In this document: one piece after another, positions 1-11,793 of the stretch
How positions within the stretch are numbered: position 1 is the first letter of the stretch
Layout of the letters: each line of letters begins with the position of its first letter
Assembly: GCA_001443005.1 (NCBI GenBank)
Contig: LEKQ01000002.1
Location: 1-61,289, forward strand
Direction of reading: 5' to 3'
Length of the DNA stretch: 61,289 nucleotides
DNA from: a bacterium GBS-1
GTDB taxonomy: Bacteria > Synergistota > GBS-1
Position numbers and translations under genes: made by a program
The notes under the pieces: model-generated
Told to the model about the DNA's origin: nothing
Database searches by the model: none
The model's input: only the letters and a program-made list of their open reading frames with translations

Positions 1-3214
<3,214 letters not shown>

Positions 3215-3270
3215 TTCTTGTCTCTCCCTATTCAGTCGCTAAGGTGCAGGCCGGAGATTTTTGAATAAAA

Positions 3271-3397
3271 GGTCCTTTGGTGGTTATAGCGGAGGGGAAA
3301 CACCCGGTTTCCATTCCGAACCCGGAAGTTAAGCCCTCCAGCGCCGATGGTACTGCTCGGGTGACCGGGCGGGAGAGTAGGTCGCTGCCAAGGGGCC
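3271..3397 (+). rRNA. rrf: 5S ribosomal RNA
   Basis: It shows the typical GGTGGTTATAGCGGAGGGGA start, the CCGAACCCGGAAGTTAAGCC loop and GGGAGAGTAGGTCGCTGCCA near the end. The terminal helix pairs 3271-3280 with 3388-3397 including G-U pairs; the mature ends are probably a few bases inside. It is co-transcribed with 23S, 57 bases downstream. Confidence 0.94.
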
Positions 3398-3422
3398 TTT
3401 TAATTTTTTATAGATTTTTAAA

Positions 3423-3462
3423 TAGCTGGGGCTTCTTGAGAAACCTCAAGAAGCCCCAGCTA
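3423..3462. terminator. Bidirectional intrinsic terminator after the rRNA operon
   Basis: A perfect 18-bp stem (3423-3440 with 3445-3462) closes an AAAC loop. It lies between the plus-strand rRNA operon and the convergent cyclase-family gene ending at 3467. T-rich sequence follows on both strands, so it can end transcripts from either side. Confidence 0.85.
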
Positions 3463-3466
3463 ACTT

Positions 3467-4315
3467 TTATTGTGGAACTATGGCGAATACCCTGGCTGGG
3501 AAGCCAGAACCTCCCTTGGGCTTTGGTGCGGTTACGACAACTAAGGCTCCGTACTCGGGAACCTGATCTAAGTTAGTTAAAAGCTCTATCTGGTAGCAGT
3601 TTCTTCCTAAGACGTAGCTCTCTAAGGAGTAATCCCCCCTGGATGTAGCAATGCCAGGGTCGGTGTCCGTAGTTTCATGTCCTATGGCGGTTACCTTCCT
3701 TTCCTCAAAGAGATACTTTAGGACCTCTAAGCTCCACCCAGGGTAGTGGGCCACTCCCTTGTCATCCTTGTTTTGCATAGCTGCCATGTCGGGCCATCTC
3801 TTTGACCAATCGGTCCTTAGGGCTACAAAAGCTCCCTCAGGTATCGGACCATACTTCTTTTCCCAGGCCTTAACATCATCCATCGTAACCTGATAATCTG
3901 GATTTTTAGCCACCTTTTCATGGATATCTATCACAACTAAGGGGAGGAGCATCTCTCTAACGTCTATCTGGTCGATGCTCCTTAGGCCTTTGTGGAAGTG
4001 GCATGGCGGATCCATGTGTGTTCCCCACTGCCCTACGTGAGAGAAGTATTCAGCGAAAAATCCATATCCCATCTTTGCTTCTACACCTTCTCCTTTAGCA
4101 TACCAGTAGAGGATCTCTCTCTTGGCCTCTGGGAAGCCCGGCCAGTGGGGTATCTTCTCGTCGAAAGCGTGGGTCAGGTCCACGAACTTAGCTTTCTTTA
4201 TCACGTTGAAGTATAAGTCGTAGAAGCTCTTTGGCTTCTCCTGAGACAAAGCTAATTCTACTGAGGCCAAGAGCCCTAACACTAGGATAATCGAGATAAT
4301 CCACCCTCGTTTCAT
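3467..4315 (-). CDS. Exported cyclase-family (kynurenine formamidase-like) metal hydrolase
   Basis: A 282-residue protein of the cyclase family (PF04199), metal-dependent hydrolases related to kynurenine formamidase and isatin hydrolase. The family motif HxGTHxDxPxHF is present as HVGQWGTHMDPPCHFH around residues 93-108, supplying His/Asp metal ligands. Further conserved His and Asp occur in GHETTDTD. Residues 1-24 form a signal peptide with a hydrophobic core, so the enzyme acts outside the cytoplasm, unlike tryptophan-pathway formamidases. A strong AAGGAGGTGATC precedes the ATG. It is a single-gene unit divergent from miaB. Substrate is unknown. Confidence 0.85.
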   Translation of the reverse strand: MKRGWIISIILVLGLLASVELALSQEKPKSFYDLYFNVIKKAKFVDLTHAFDEKIPHWPGFPEAKREILYWYAKGEGVEAKMGYGFFAEYFSHVGQWGTHMDPPCHFHKGLRSIDQIDVREMLLPLVVIDIHEKVAKNPDYQVTMDDVKAWEKKYGPIPEGAFVALRTDWSKRWPDMAAMQNKDDKGVAHYPGWSLEVLKYLFEERKVTAIGHETTDTDPGIATSRGDYSLESYVLGRNCYQIELLTNLDQVPEYGALVVVTAPKPKGGSGFPARVFAIVPQ

Positions 4316-4376
4316 TTAAGATCACCTCCTTAAGTTCAAAGTTTAAATGAGCCTTTTTTCCTTATCAAGAGGGGGA

Positions 4377-4406
4377 TTGATTTTTTGTGATAAAATTTAT
4401 TATAGT
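4377..4406 (+). promoter_or_regulatory. Predicted sigma70-type promoter of miaB
   Basis: TTGATT (4377-4382) and TATAGT (4401-4406) are separated by 18 bases, about 30 bases upstream of the TTG start of miaB. Confidence 0.5.
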
Positions 4407-4434
4407 CTTTTTCTAAAGGGGGGTTTTTTATCTC

Positions 4435-5757
4435 TTGAGGTTCGAAACCTTTCACATTATCACCTATGGTTGTCAGATGAATTTAGCTGATAGCGAGAGG
4501 ATAAGGGGTGCCCTTTTAAGCTGGGGGCTAAAGGAAGTGGATAGTGAAGAAGAGGCAGATTTACTCTTTTTGAACACCTGCGTTGTTAGGGATAAGTCCG
4601 AGAAGAAGGTTTACGGTAAGCTTGGTAAGGTAAACAGGTTCTGGAAGGTGAAGAAAAGGCCTCTCGTTGCTCTATGCGGTTGCATGGCTCAAAAGGAGGG
4701 GAGGAAGCTTTTAGATAAGTTCCCTTTCGTGGTTATGGTTATAGGGCCTTCTGCCATTCCCCGGATCTTTGAAGCTCTTCAAAGGGTTCAAAGGGGAGAG
4801 AGGGTGATGTTTCTCGATGACGAGAAGCTTATGGAGCTGGACAAGCTTCCGGCTTCAAGGTGCTCCTCCTTTAAGGCCTGGGTTCCAATAACCTATGGTT
4901 GTGACCGCTTTTGCACTTATTGCATCGTTCCCTTCACGAGGGGTAGGGAAAGGAGCAGGCATCCAGACGCCGTTTTAAGGGAGGTAGAGGAGCTTGCATC
5001 CTTGGGGTATAAGGAGATAACGCTTCTGGGGCAAAGTGTTGACTCTTATGGTAAGGACCTGCCCTTCAAGTATACCCTTGCGGATCTCCTTAGGGATATA
5101 GAAAAGATAGATGGTATAAGATGGGTTAGGTTTACGACCTCTCACCCTCTTGATTTTTCCGATGAGCTCATCGAGGCGATAAGGGAGTGCTCGAAGGTTT
5201 GTGAGCACTTTCACATTCCCGTTCAATCAGGCTCAACCAGGATACTGGCGAGGATGGGAAGGGGTTATACTCGTGAGGATTACCTTAGATTGATAAACAA
5301 GCTTAAGGAGATATTTCCTCAGCCAGATTCAAGCTACACGAGCGACATTATAGTGGGCTTTCCCGGTGAGACCGAGGATGACTTTCAAGAAAGCATGAGG
5401 TTGGTCGAGGAAGTTAGGTTTGATGTCGTTTACACCGCTATATACTCCCCTCGACCGGGAACCCTCGCTGCTACCTTTCCAGATCAGGTTCCAGAGGAGA
5501 TTAAGAGTGAGAGAATAAATCGCTTAAACGCTCTGGTTGCTAGGGTCGCTAGGGATATTCATAGGGAGCTTGAGGGAAGGGTCTATGAGGTCTTGGTAGA
5601 TGGGTTTGCTCCTAAGGGGGATATGCTTCAGGGAAGGACGAGGGCCAATAGAATAGTTATATTCAATGGAGATAGGTCTCTCATCGGGAGCTTCGTGAAG
5701 ATTAAGATAGTTAAGGGAGAGACCTGGGCGCTTTTGGGAGAGCTAATCAAGGACTAA
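4435..5757 (+). CDS. miaB: tRNA-2-methylthio-N6-dimethylallyladenosine synthase MiaB
   Basis: A 440-residue radical-SAM methylthiotransferase that adds a methylthio group to i6A37 of tRNAs reading UNN codons. The N-terminal UPF0004 domain carries the auxiliary-cluster cysteines (C13, C49, C83). The radical SAM motif CDRFCTYC gives C156, C160 and C163. A TRAM RNA-binding domain occupies roughly the last 65 residues. The start is TTG at 4435 after AAAGGGGGG; it immediately precedes the family-typical FHIITYGCQMN. Its last bases overlap the end of the convergent MOSC gene, so no separate terminator fits between them. MiaB rather than MtaB or RimO is preferred from the motif spelling and length. 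Confidence 0.93.
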   Translation: MRFETFHIITYGCQMNLADSERIRGALLSWGLKEVDSEEEADLLFLNTCVVRDKSEKKVYGKLGKVNRFWKVKKRPLVALCGCMAQKEGRKLLDKFPFVVMVIGPSAIPRIFEALQRVQRGERVMFLDDEKLMELDKLPASRCSSFKAWVPITYGCDRFCTYCIVPFTRGRERSRHPDAVLREVEELASLGYKEITLLGQSVDSYGKDLPFKYTLADLLRDIEKIDGIRWVRFTTSHPLDFSDELIEAIRECSKVCEHFHIPVQSGSTRILARMGRGYTREDYLRLINKLKEIFPQPDSSYTSDIIVGFPGETEDDFQESMRLVEEVRFDVVYTAIYSPRPGTLAATFPDQVPEEIKSERINRLNALVARVARDIHRELEGRVYEVLVDGFAPKGDMLQGRTRANRIVIFNGDRSLIGSFVKIKIVKGETWALLGELIKD

Positions 5758-6167
5758 ATGATCTCTATGCTATCGCCTCGCTTAATCTTTCCTCCCCTTA
5801 AGACCTTTGCGAATATCCCCTTTGAGGGCATTATGCATCTTCCCATCTCTAGATATATTGAGCACTTAGAGTGACAGATCTTTCCTATCGAAGTCACTTC
5901 CAGCACTGCTTCCCTTCCTATCCTTAGCCTGCTTCCGATTTTTATATCGGAGCTCCTTATCCCCTCGAAGGTTATATTTTCAGCGAAGTCTCCGGGCTTT
6001 TTCCCGAAGCTTCTTACGTCTTCTATGTTTAAAAGGCTCACCTCTCTTGAACTTCCGGCGTGGGCATCGCTTAACACGCCCACGCCTTCCACTAAGGTTA
6101 TCTCATCTACGGGCCTTTTAGGTTTTCCCTTTTCTTCAGAAATGTTAACCGAGAGAACCGTTCCCAT
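5754..6167 (-). CDS. MOSC-domain protein
   Basis: A 137-residue stand-alone MOSC domain, a fold found at the C-terminus of molybdenum-cofactor sulfurases and in proteins thought to handle persulfide sulfur. Diagnostic segments are the central DAHAGSSREVSLL and GKICHSKCSIY with GRCIMPSKGIFAKV, which hold the conserved cysteines. It is the last gene of the isc-like operon and its start overlaps the end of nifU by 23 bases. It could pass NifS-derived sulfur to a pterin cofactor; the AOR gene at 42.1 kb would be one client, but that link is inference. Confidence 0.8.
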   Translation of the reverse strand: MGTVLSVNISEEKGKPKRPVDEITLVEGVGVLSDAHAGSSREVSLLNIEDVRSFGKKPGDFAENITFEGIRSSDIKIGSRLRIGREAVLEVTSIGKICHSKCSIYLEMGRCIMPSKGIFAKVLRGGKIKRGDSIEII

Positions 6168-6537
6168 CTTTTCCTCTCCTTCTGTAATAGTCCTCTATGG
6201 CTGCCTTTATTCCCTCTTCCGCGAGTAAAGAGCAGTGAAGCTTATGAGGTGGAAGACCACCTAAGGCCTCTGCTACATCTTTGTTGGTCACCTTTAAAGC
6301 CTCCTCAAGCGTTTTTCCCTTCACCATTTCCGTTACCATGGATGAGGTTGCTATAGCTGCTGCGCAGCCGAAGGTTTCAAATTTTATATCCTCTATTCTT
6401 CCATCCTTAACCTTTATGTATATTTTCATTACGTCTCCGCATACTGGGTTTCCGACCTTCCCAATGCCATCGGCATCCTCTATTCTCCCCACATTCCTTG
6501 GATTCATGAACAACTCCATCACCTTTTCTGTATACAT
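6145..6537 (-). CDS. nifU: NifU/IscU-type Fe-S cluster scaffold protein
   Basis: A 130-residue IscU-like protein on which Fe-S clusters are assembled before transfer. The three ligand cysteines are present: C33 in NPVCGDV, C58 in ETFGCAAA and C102 in HKLHCS. It lacks the Nfu C-terminal domain of full nitrogen-fixation NifU. It follows nifS by 12 bases and precedes the MOSC gene. The ATG has a G-rich ribosome-binding site. The symbol reflects common usage for this small form. Confidence 0.92.
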   Translation of the reverse strand: MYTEKVMELFMNPRNVGRIEDADGIGKVGNPVCGDVMKIYIKVKDGRIEDIKFETFGCAAAIATSSMVTEMVKGKTLEEALKVTNKDVAEALGGLPPHKLHCSLLAEEGIKAAIEDYYRRRGKDGNGSLG

Positions 6538-6549
6538 CTTTAACCCCCC

Positions 6550-7722
6550 TTAAACGTCTTTCTTACCATAGGGTGATATCCTTCTAAGTTCGCTAACCAT
6601 TTTTTCCAAGTTTTCTATAACATAATCTATATCCTCTTCTGTGTTGTCCTTGCCAAGGGTTAACCTTAGGGATCCATGGGCAACCTCATGAGGTATGCCC
6701 ATCGCTAGAAGAACGTGACTTGGTTCGAGCTTAGCGCTTGAGCAAGCCGATCCAGTTGAGGCCCCTATTCCTACCGCATCGAGCCTCAGGATCAGTGATT
6801 CACCCTCTATATATTTGAAGCAGAAGCTCGCGTGGAAGGGAAGACGGTTGTATCTATGACCGGTCAGGATCGTTTCTGGTATTCTGTCAAGTATGCCATC
6901 TATGAGCTTATCTCTAAGCTTTTTAACCCTCTCTTCATCTTTGTTTTCAATCCTTCTTTTAGCCAAGGAAGCCGCAGCTCCCAGCCCGACTATCCCTGCA
7001 ACGTTCTCTGTCCCAGATCTTAAGCCTCTTTCCTGTCCTCCCCCGTGAATCAGAGGAGTTGGTTTGAGCCCCTTTCTTATATACAGGGCACCTACCCCCT
7101 TTGGTCCATACATCTTATGAGCGGATATGGTTAGCATATCTATACTTAGCTCTTTCACGTTCACCGGAATATGTCCGACTGCCTGGACTCCATCTACGTG
7201 GAGAGCCACTCCCCTTTCCCTGCATATTTTGCCTATCTCCTCTATAGGTTGTAGCGTTCCTACCTCGTTGTTTCCGAACATTATCGATACTAGTATCGTG
7301 TCGTCTCTTAATGCTCTTCTCAGGTCTTCTGGGTTAACGCTCCCATATTGATCGACTGGGAGGTATGTGATTTCAAATCCCAGTTTCTTCTCTAGCCATT
7401 CGCAGACCTCCAACACGGCGTGGTGCTCAACCGCAGAGGTTATGATATGTTTTCCTTTGTCCATCATAGCGAAGGCCATTCCCTTTATTGCCAGGTTGTT
7501 AGATTCGCTTCCTCCACCGGTAAAGACTATCTCCGATGGGTCTGCTGAAATAAGCTCCGCTACCAAGATCCTTGCCTCCTCTATCGCCTTTCTTGTCCTT
7601 CTTCCCCAAGCGTGAAGGCTGTTTGGATTACCGAAATCTTCCTTTAAAAATGGGAGCATCGCTTCAAGGACTTCTGTAGCGACCGGTGTGGTCGCCGAAT
7701 GGTCTAAGTAAACCCTCCTCAT
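6550..7722 (-). CDS. nifS: Cysteine desulfurase (NifS/IscS family)
   Basis: A 390-residue PLP-dependent class V aminotransferase-fold enzyme that converts cysteine to alanine and an enzyme-bound persulfide. The PLP lysine is K203 in SAHKMYGPKG. The persulfide cysteine is C327 in STGSACSSA, on a flexible loop typical of the NifS/IscS subgroup. VEHHAVLE carries the conserved His near residue 100. It lies between the Rrf2 regulator (17 bases upstream) and nifU, the usual minimal ISC module. Confidence 0.95.
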   Translation of the reverse strand: MRRVYLDHSATTPVATEVLEAMLPFLKEDFGNPNSLHAWGRRTRKAIEEARILVAELISADPSEIVFTGGGSESNNLAIKGMAFAMMDKGKHIITSAVEHHAVLEVCEWLEKKLGFEITYLPVDQYGSVNPEDLRRALRDDTILVSIMFGNNEVGTLQPIEEIGKICRERGVALHVDGVQAVGHIPVNVKELSIDMLTISAHKMYGPKGVGALYIRKGLKPTPLIHGGGQERGLRSGTENVAGIVGLGAAASLAKRRIENKDEERVKKLRDKLIDGILDRIPETILTGHRYNRLPFHASFCFKYIEGESLILRLDAVGIGASTGSACSSAKLEPSHVLLAMGIPHEVAHGSLRLTLGKDNTEEDIDYVIENLEKMVSELRRISPYGKKDV

Positions 7723-7739
7723 ATCTCATCCCCTCGCTT

Positions 7740-8147
7740 TCACCTTTTTAATAGGTCCTCTAAGGTCTTGCTTTCGAGGGCCTCCCACAGGATTTCGTTC
7801 ATCTCCTTCCATAATGGTCTTGTTTCGCAAAAGGGTGAGCGCTTGCATATCGATGGGTCGTCTACGCATGGGGTGATGAACGAACCCCCCTCGAGCGCCT
7901 TGATTATCTCAGATATCTTTATCTTCGATGGCTCTCTTGATAGAGAAAAACCCCCTTTTTTCCCGCGACTGCTTATAACGAGCCCGCTTGCTAGAAGCCT
8001 TAACATGATGTTTTCAAGATATCTGAGCGGTATGTTCTGTCTTAGCGATATTTCCCTGGCAGATAAAAGCCCCCCGCTTTCATTTTTCGCAAGCTCGATC
8101 ATCGCTCGAAGACCGTATCTACTTATGGTTGAAAGCCTTATTCCCAT
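7740..8147 (-). CDS. iscR: Rrf2-family Fe-S-responsive regulator (IscR-like)
   Basis: A 135-residue winged-helix regulator of the Rrf2 family. The N-terminal helix-turn-helix (about residues 10-60) is followed by three cysteines, C94, C101 and C107, whose spacing resembles the cluster-binding cysteines of IscR. It is the first gene of the iscR-nifS-nifU-MOSC operon, so feedback control of Fe-S assembly by cluster status is likely. IscR orthology rather than another Rrf2 member is an inference from context and cysteines. Confidence 0.83.
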   Translation of the reverse strand: MGIRLSTISRYGLRAMIELAKNESGGLLSAREISLRQNIPLRYLENIMLRLLASGLVISSRGKKGGFSLSREPSKIKISEIIKALEGGSFITPCVDDPSICKRSPFCETRPLWKEMNEILWEALESKTLEDLLKR

Positions 8148-8173
8148 AGCTATACACCTCTTTCATCATAAAT

Positions 8174-8200
8174 ATTATAATAATAGTGGTAAAAAGTCAA
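8174..8200 (-). promoter_or_regulatory. Predicted promoter of the isc-like operon
   Basis: On the minus strand TTGACT (8200-8195) and TATAAT (8179-8174) are separated by 15 bases, shorter than ideal, which is common at promoters remodelled by a regulator. It lies about 27 bases upstream of the iscR-like ATG. I could not make out a clean IscR palindrome. Confidence 0.45.
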
Positions 8201-8223
8201 GGGGGCAATAGTGGGGAAAAAGG

Positions 8224-8255
8224 GAGCCCTAAGCCCCCGCAGGGGCTTAGGGCTC
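8224..8255 (-). terminator. Intrinsic terminator of the uxaB-uxaA-eda operon
   Basis: A 14-bp perfect stem (8224-8237 with 8242-8255) with a four-base loop. On the minus strand it is followed by CCCTTTTTCCCC, a short U-tract. It lies 24 bases beyond the eda stop and upstream of the isc promoter, so it insulates the two operons. Confidence 0.75.
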
Positions 8256-8278
8256 TATGCTTAGAGTGAGGGGAGGTG

Positions 8279-8884
8279 CTACCTTTTACACTGTCTTATC
8301 TTTTCCAAGAATAGCTTGGCGTTTTCCCTGGGGTTTCCTTTGGTCAGGTGGGTTCCCACTCCTATGGCAAAGGCACCTGCGTTAAACCACTCCTCTACGT
8401 TTTCCAAACTCACTCCGCCCGTTGGCATGGCCTTGAACTCTGGGAAGGGTCCCTTCATGCTCTTTATGAACACTGGCTTGAGGACATCTCCGGGGAATAT
8501 CTTAACCACGTCGCATCCCATGCTCTTCGCCTTGACGTATTCCGTTGGTGTCATTATCCCTGGCATATAAGGAACGCCAGCTTTCTTGCAAACCTCGCAT
8601 ATTTCTTCCGAAAGGTGAGGGCTAACTATATATTTCGCTCCCGCTTCGATCGCCCTTTCGCACTGCTCGGCAGTTAGAACGGTACCCGCTCCTATCAATG
8701 CATCTTTGAGCTCCTTTGATAGCTCAGAGATGGCTTTCTCAGCGTCGGGAACGGTGAAGGTCACCTCTATAACCCTTATACCAGCCTCATAAAGCTCCCT
8801 CGCGATCTGCAAGCACTTCTCCAGTGAGTCAGCCCTTAAGATAGCCACTATACCTTCCTCTCTTATCCTTTCGAGCACCATCAT
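8279..8884 (-). CDS. eda: KDPG/KHG aldolase
   Basis: A 201-residue class I aldolase that cleaves 2-keto-3-deoxy-6-phosphogluconate to pyruvate and glyceraldehyde-3-phosphate. The general base is E40 in VIEVTFTVP and the Schiff-base lysine is K128 in DVVKIFPGD. GIMTPTEY and PTGGV are phosphate-loop signatures of the family. Its start overlaps the uxaA stop by four bases (ATGA), implying translational coupling. A KDG kinase needed to connect altronate dehydratase to this step is not in the window. Confidence 0.93.
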   Translation of the reverse strand: MMVLERIREEGIVAILRADSLEKCLQIARELYEAGIRVIEVTFTVPDAEKAISELSKELKDALIGAGTVLTAEQCERAIEAGAKYIVSPHLSEEICEVCKKAGVPYMPGIMTPTEYVKAKSMGCDVVKIFPGDVLKPVFIKSMKGPFPEFKAMPTGGVSLENVEEWFNAGAFAIGVGTHLTKGNPRENAKLFLEKIRQCKR

Positions 8885-10335
8885 AGTATCACCCCATCCT
8901 TAAAGATTGCTATTTCTTGAAAACCCCTTAGCTCACCCTTGGTCCTCTTACCACTCGATACGTTCATTACGAGCTCTATAAGCTCGCTTAAGGCTTCTTC
9001 TATCTCTTTTCCTTCTATTATCTCTCCCGCGTTAAAGTCTATCCAGTTGGGCTTCCTCCTTGCAAGCTCACTGTTAGTTGATATCTTTATGGTTGGAACG
9101 ACTGCCTCAAAGGGGGTTCCCCTTCCTGTGGTGAAGAGGATCATCGTAGCTCCGCTACCCACTAAAGCCGTTGTCGATACAAGGTCGTTGCCCGGTCCGA
9201 AGACGATGTTCACTCCGCTTCTTTTCGCTTCCTCTCCATACCATAGAACATCGGTTACCCTGCCGTTTCCGCTCTTTTTGACAGCTCCTAAGGACTTCTC
9301 CTTTAATGTGGTTATCCCTCCCTTTATGTTTCCCGGAGAGGGGTTCTCATAGACTGGCTGGTTATACTTTGTATAGTAGCTTCTAAACCAGTTTATGACG
9401 TTTATGAACTCCTCTATCCTAGAGATTATCTCCTCTTCCGCTCCGAATATCTCCGGTATCTCAGACATAAGAACTGTTCCACCATTGAAGGTTATATAGT
9501 CGGAGAGCTTTCCCACCAAGGGGTTTGCCGTTATACCCGAAAGAGAATCGCTTCCTCCACACTTAACCCCGATAATCAGTGAGCTTAAAGGGCACTCCTC
9601 TCTTTCAGCACGAGCTTTCTCTGCGAGCTCATATAGAGCTCCCTTTAAAGCTTCCTCCTCATCCCTTACTCCTTGAAGCATCAAGAAGCCGATATTCTCC
9701 TGATTTTTAAGCTCTTCTCTTAGATAATCTAACTGAAGGTTTTCGCATCCCAATCCAACTATTAGGACTCCGCCTGCATTTGGGTTTCTGGCTAGTCCGC
9801 ACAAGATTCTCTTAGTCATATCAAGGTCTCCACCAAGTTGGGAGCAGCCATAGGGGTGGGATAATATTTTAACGTCATCTATCCACTCAGGCCTCCTTAT
9901 GGTTTGAGTGAATTTCCTTAAGACGCCGTTTACGCATCCTACGGTAGGTATAATCCATATCTCGTTTCTTATTCCGGCCTTTCCATTCTTCCTCTTAAAC
10001 CCCCAGAGTTTCCTTTCGGGGAGCCTTATATTAACTTCCTTTGCTTTTCTATCCTTCCACTCCGGCTTCCAATCGGGTTTAAGTAAAGTCTTGACGTTGT
10101 GCGTATGAACCCAGTCTCCTACTTTTATCTCTTCCGTTGCTTCCCCTATTATGCTATCGTATTTGATGATTCTCTCTCCCTTTTTAATCTCCCTTATTGA
10201 GAACTTGTGCCCCTTAGGAAGGTCCCCTGCTATCTTTATCTTAAGGCCGTCTAATTCAACGATCTCATCTTTGCTTAAGTTTTCTAACGCCACTGCCACG
10301 TTATCCTTTTCTCCAAGCCTTATGTATTTCTTCAA
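8881..10335 (-). CDS. uxaA: Altronate dehydratase
   Basis: About 484 residues from the chosen start. It converts D-altronate to 2-keto-3-deoxygluconate. The N-terminal SAF domain (about residues 1-90, with VGDWVHTHN) is followed by the UxaA catalytic region, with PTVGCVNG, SHPYGCSQLGGD and KCGGSDSLSG supplying conserved Cys/His residues. A longer ATG frame begins at 10368 but overlaps uxaB by 68 bases and has no ribosome-binding site. TTG at 10335 gives MKKYIRLGEKDNVAVAL, the usual family N-terminus, with GGGAGG upstream. It lies between uxaB and eda in one operon. Confidence 0.9.
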   Translation of the reverse strand: MKKYIRLGEKDNVAVALENLSKDEIVELDGLKIKIAGDLPKGHKFSIREIKKGERIIKYDSIIGEATEEIKVGDWVHTHNVKTLLKPDWKPEWKDRKAKEVNIRLPERKLWGFKRKNGKAGIRNEIWIIPTVGCVNGVLRKFTQTIRRPEWIDDVKILSHPYGCSQLGGDLDMTKRILCGLARNPNAGGVLIVGLGCENLQLDYLREELKNQENIGFLMLQGVRDEEEALKGALYELAEKARAEREECPLSSLIIGVKCGGSDSLSGITANPLVGKLSDYITFNGGTVLMSEIPEIFGAEEEIISRIEEFINVINWFRSYYTKYNQPVYENPSPGNIKGGITTLKEKSLGAVKKSGNGRVTDVLWYGEEAKRSGVNIVFGPGNDLVSTTALVGSGATMILFTTGRGTPFEAVVPTIKISTNSELARRKPNWIDFNAGEIIEGKEIEEALSELIELVMNVSSGKRTKGELRGFQEIAIFKDGVIL

Positions 10336-11602
10336 CTGCCGAAAGCACCTCCCTTTTAAGCTTATCATTAAGGTTTGGGAAGAAGCTCTCTATTATGCTT
10401 TCCTTATCCAAGCCCTTAAGCTCTTTGAAGTCCGATAGCTCGAAGGGACCACCAGGTAGGTCTTTAACTCCGTTACAGCTATATAGCTCAATCATATGGG
10501 CTATGGCCTCGGTGAGCCTTTGGGGGAGTTTTCCGAACTTGAAGTAGTAATCCTCAAGCGTTGGCCTTATCCTCGTGTTCACCTTGCTTATGGAGTTTAA
10601 GGCTATTGTTCTAAGGCTGTGCTTAAGTGCCGGGTTCCTAAACCTCTCTAAGACCTCCTCCGCATACTTATGGGTATCCTCGGACTCTGATAAAGCTGGG
10701 ACTATCTCCTCGTGCACGAGCTCCCTTAACCACTTACCAAAGGTTGGATGCTCGACGAAATCCCTGACGTATTCTATGCCGTTTATTAGGCCCACCGGCA
10801 CCATGGAGGTGTGAGCCCCGTTTAAAACTCTTACCTTTCTCTCCCTGTAAAACTTGAGGTTATCCGTCAATATGACGTTTAGACCTGCCTTGTTGAAGGG
10901 GAGAATCTCCAAGATTGAGGGATCCCCCTGGATCACAAAAAGGTGGAATATCTCTCCGCTCGTTAGGTTTTGATCCCTTTCGCCTATCTTTCTAAAGACC
11001 TCCTCTGCGACATCCTGGGGGAAACCTGGAACTATCCTATCAACGAGGGTGTTGTAAAACTTGCACTCCTCGAGGTAGAAGAAAAAGGCTTGAGGGTATG
11101 CCCAGTCGGTCGCGTGTTTAATCACGCACTCCTTTAGCTTCTTTCCGTTATCCTCTATGAGCTCAAGGGGAAGTATATAGAGGGGAGGAAGGCCAAGCTT
11201 AAACCTCTCGTATAATATCTCGGTCAGCATAGATGGAAAGCTCTCCGCCTTTTCCAGCTTCTTGTAAAATATCCCAGCTTCGGTTGTGTTGGACACAACC
11301 ACCTTAAGCTCCGGTATTCTTCCGGCTTCAATTAGCTTTTTATAATCCTCAAAGGGGTTCACGCCATCCCTTATCACTTCTACCCTATCTATGATCTCCC
11401 TATACTCTCCGTTTACGTATCCCCTTAAGAGGACATGGTATCTTCCCTTCGATTTGAGGATCTCCTTCACCCTGCCCTGGGGAATGGGCTGGACGAGGAA
11501 GATCTTGTTCTTTGCACCCGTTGCCTCGTTTATCCTTTGGACCATCCAGTCGAAGAAAGCCCTTAAGAAATTACCTTCGCCGAACTGTAGGATCGTGATC
11601 AT
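10301..11602 (-). CDS. uxaB: Tagaturonate reductase (altronate oxidoreductase)
   Basis: A 433-residue NAD-dependent member of the mannitol dehydrogenase family that interconverts tagaturonate and altronate in galacturonate breakdown. It opens with the Rossmann-type ILQFGEGNFLRAF and carries NGAHTSMVP, a family signature. It is the first gene of uxaB-uxaA-eda. The ATG has GGAGG a few bases upstream. Fructuronate reductase is a possible alternative, but the neighbouring altronate dehydratase favours UxaB. The uronate isomerase UxaC is absent from this window. Confidence 0.88.
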   Translation of the reverse strand: MITILQFGEGNFLRAFFDWMVQRINEATGAKNKIFLVQPIPQGRVKEILKSKGRYHVLLRGYVNGEYREIIDRVEVIRDGVNPFEDYKKLIEAGRIPELKVVVSNTTEAGIFYKKLEKAESFPSMLTEILYERFKLGLPPLYILPLELIEDNGKKLKECVIKHATDWAYPQAFFFYLEECKFYNTLVDRIVPGFPQDVAEEVFRKIGERDQNLTSGEIFHLFVIQGDPSILEILPFNKAGLNVILTDNLKFYRERKVRVLNGAHTSMVPVGLINGIEYVRDFVEHPTFGKWLRELVHEEIVPALSESEDTHKYAEEVLERFRNPALKHSLRTIALNSISKVNTRIRPTLEDYYFKFGKLPQRLTEAIAHMIELYSCNGVKDLPGGPFELSDFKELKGLDKESIIESFFPNLNDKLKREVLSAVEEIHKAWRKG

Positions 11603-11648
11603 ACCCTTAACCTCCTTGTTTTAATTTTATGAAAGGTCCTTTCTTAAT

Positions 11649-11690
11649 AATGGTCCATGTATATGATACCATTTTTCTTCATTATGTCAA
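11649..11690 (-). promoter_or_regulatory. uxaB operon promoter with overlapping operator
   Basis: On the minus strand TTGACA (11690-11685) and TATCAT (11668-11663) are 16 bases apart. The -10 is embedded in ATGGTATCAT, and an inverted copy, AATGGT...ACCATT (11649-11654 and 11668-11673), spans the start region. TGGTAT-type half-sites recur at two other promoters of this locus, pointing to repression by the GntR-family protein encoded next door. Operator identity is inferred. Confidence 0.6.
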
Positions 11691-11728
11691 TCGCTAAAGG
11701 TTTTGGAGTTATGCCTTGAAGATAAATG

Positions 11729-11751
11729 TGGTATACTGAAGATGGTATAAT
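11729..11751 (+). promoter_or_regulatory. GntR-regulator promoter with tandem TGGTATA sites
   Basis: TGGTATAC at 11729-11736 and TGGTATAAT at 11743-11751 form a direct repeat with 14-base spacing. The second includes a perfect -10 TATAAT (11746-11751), though no good -35 is visible. The sites suggest autoregulation. Confidence 0.5.
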
Positions 11752-11793
11752 TATTTAGAAATGAGCTTTTCTTACGTTAAGGAGGCTGTGATA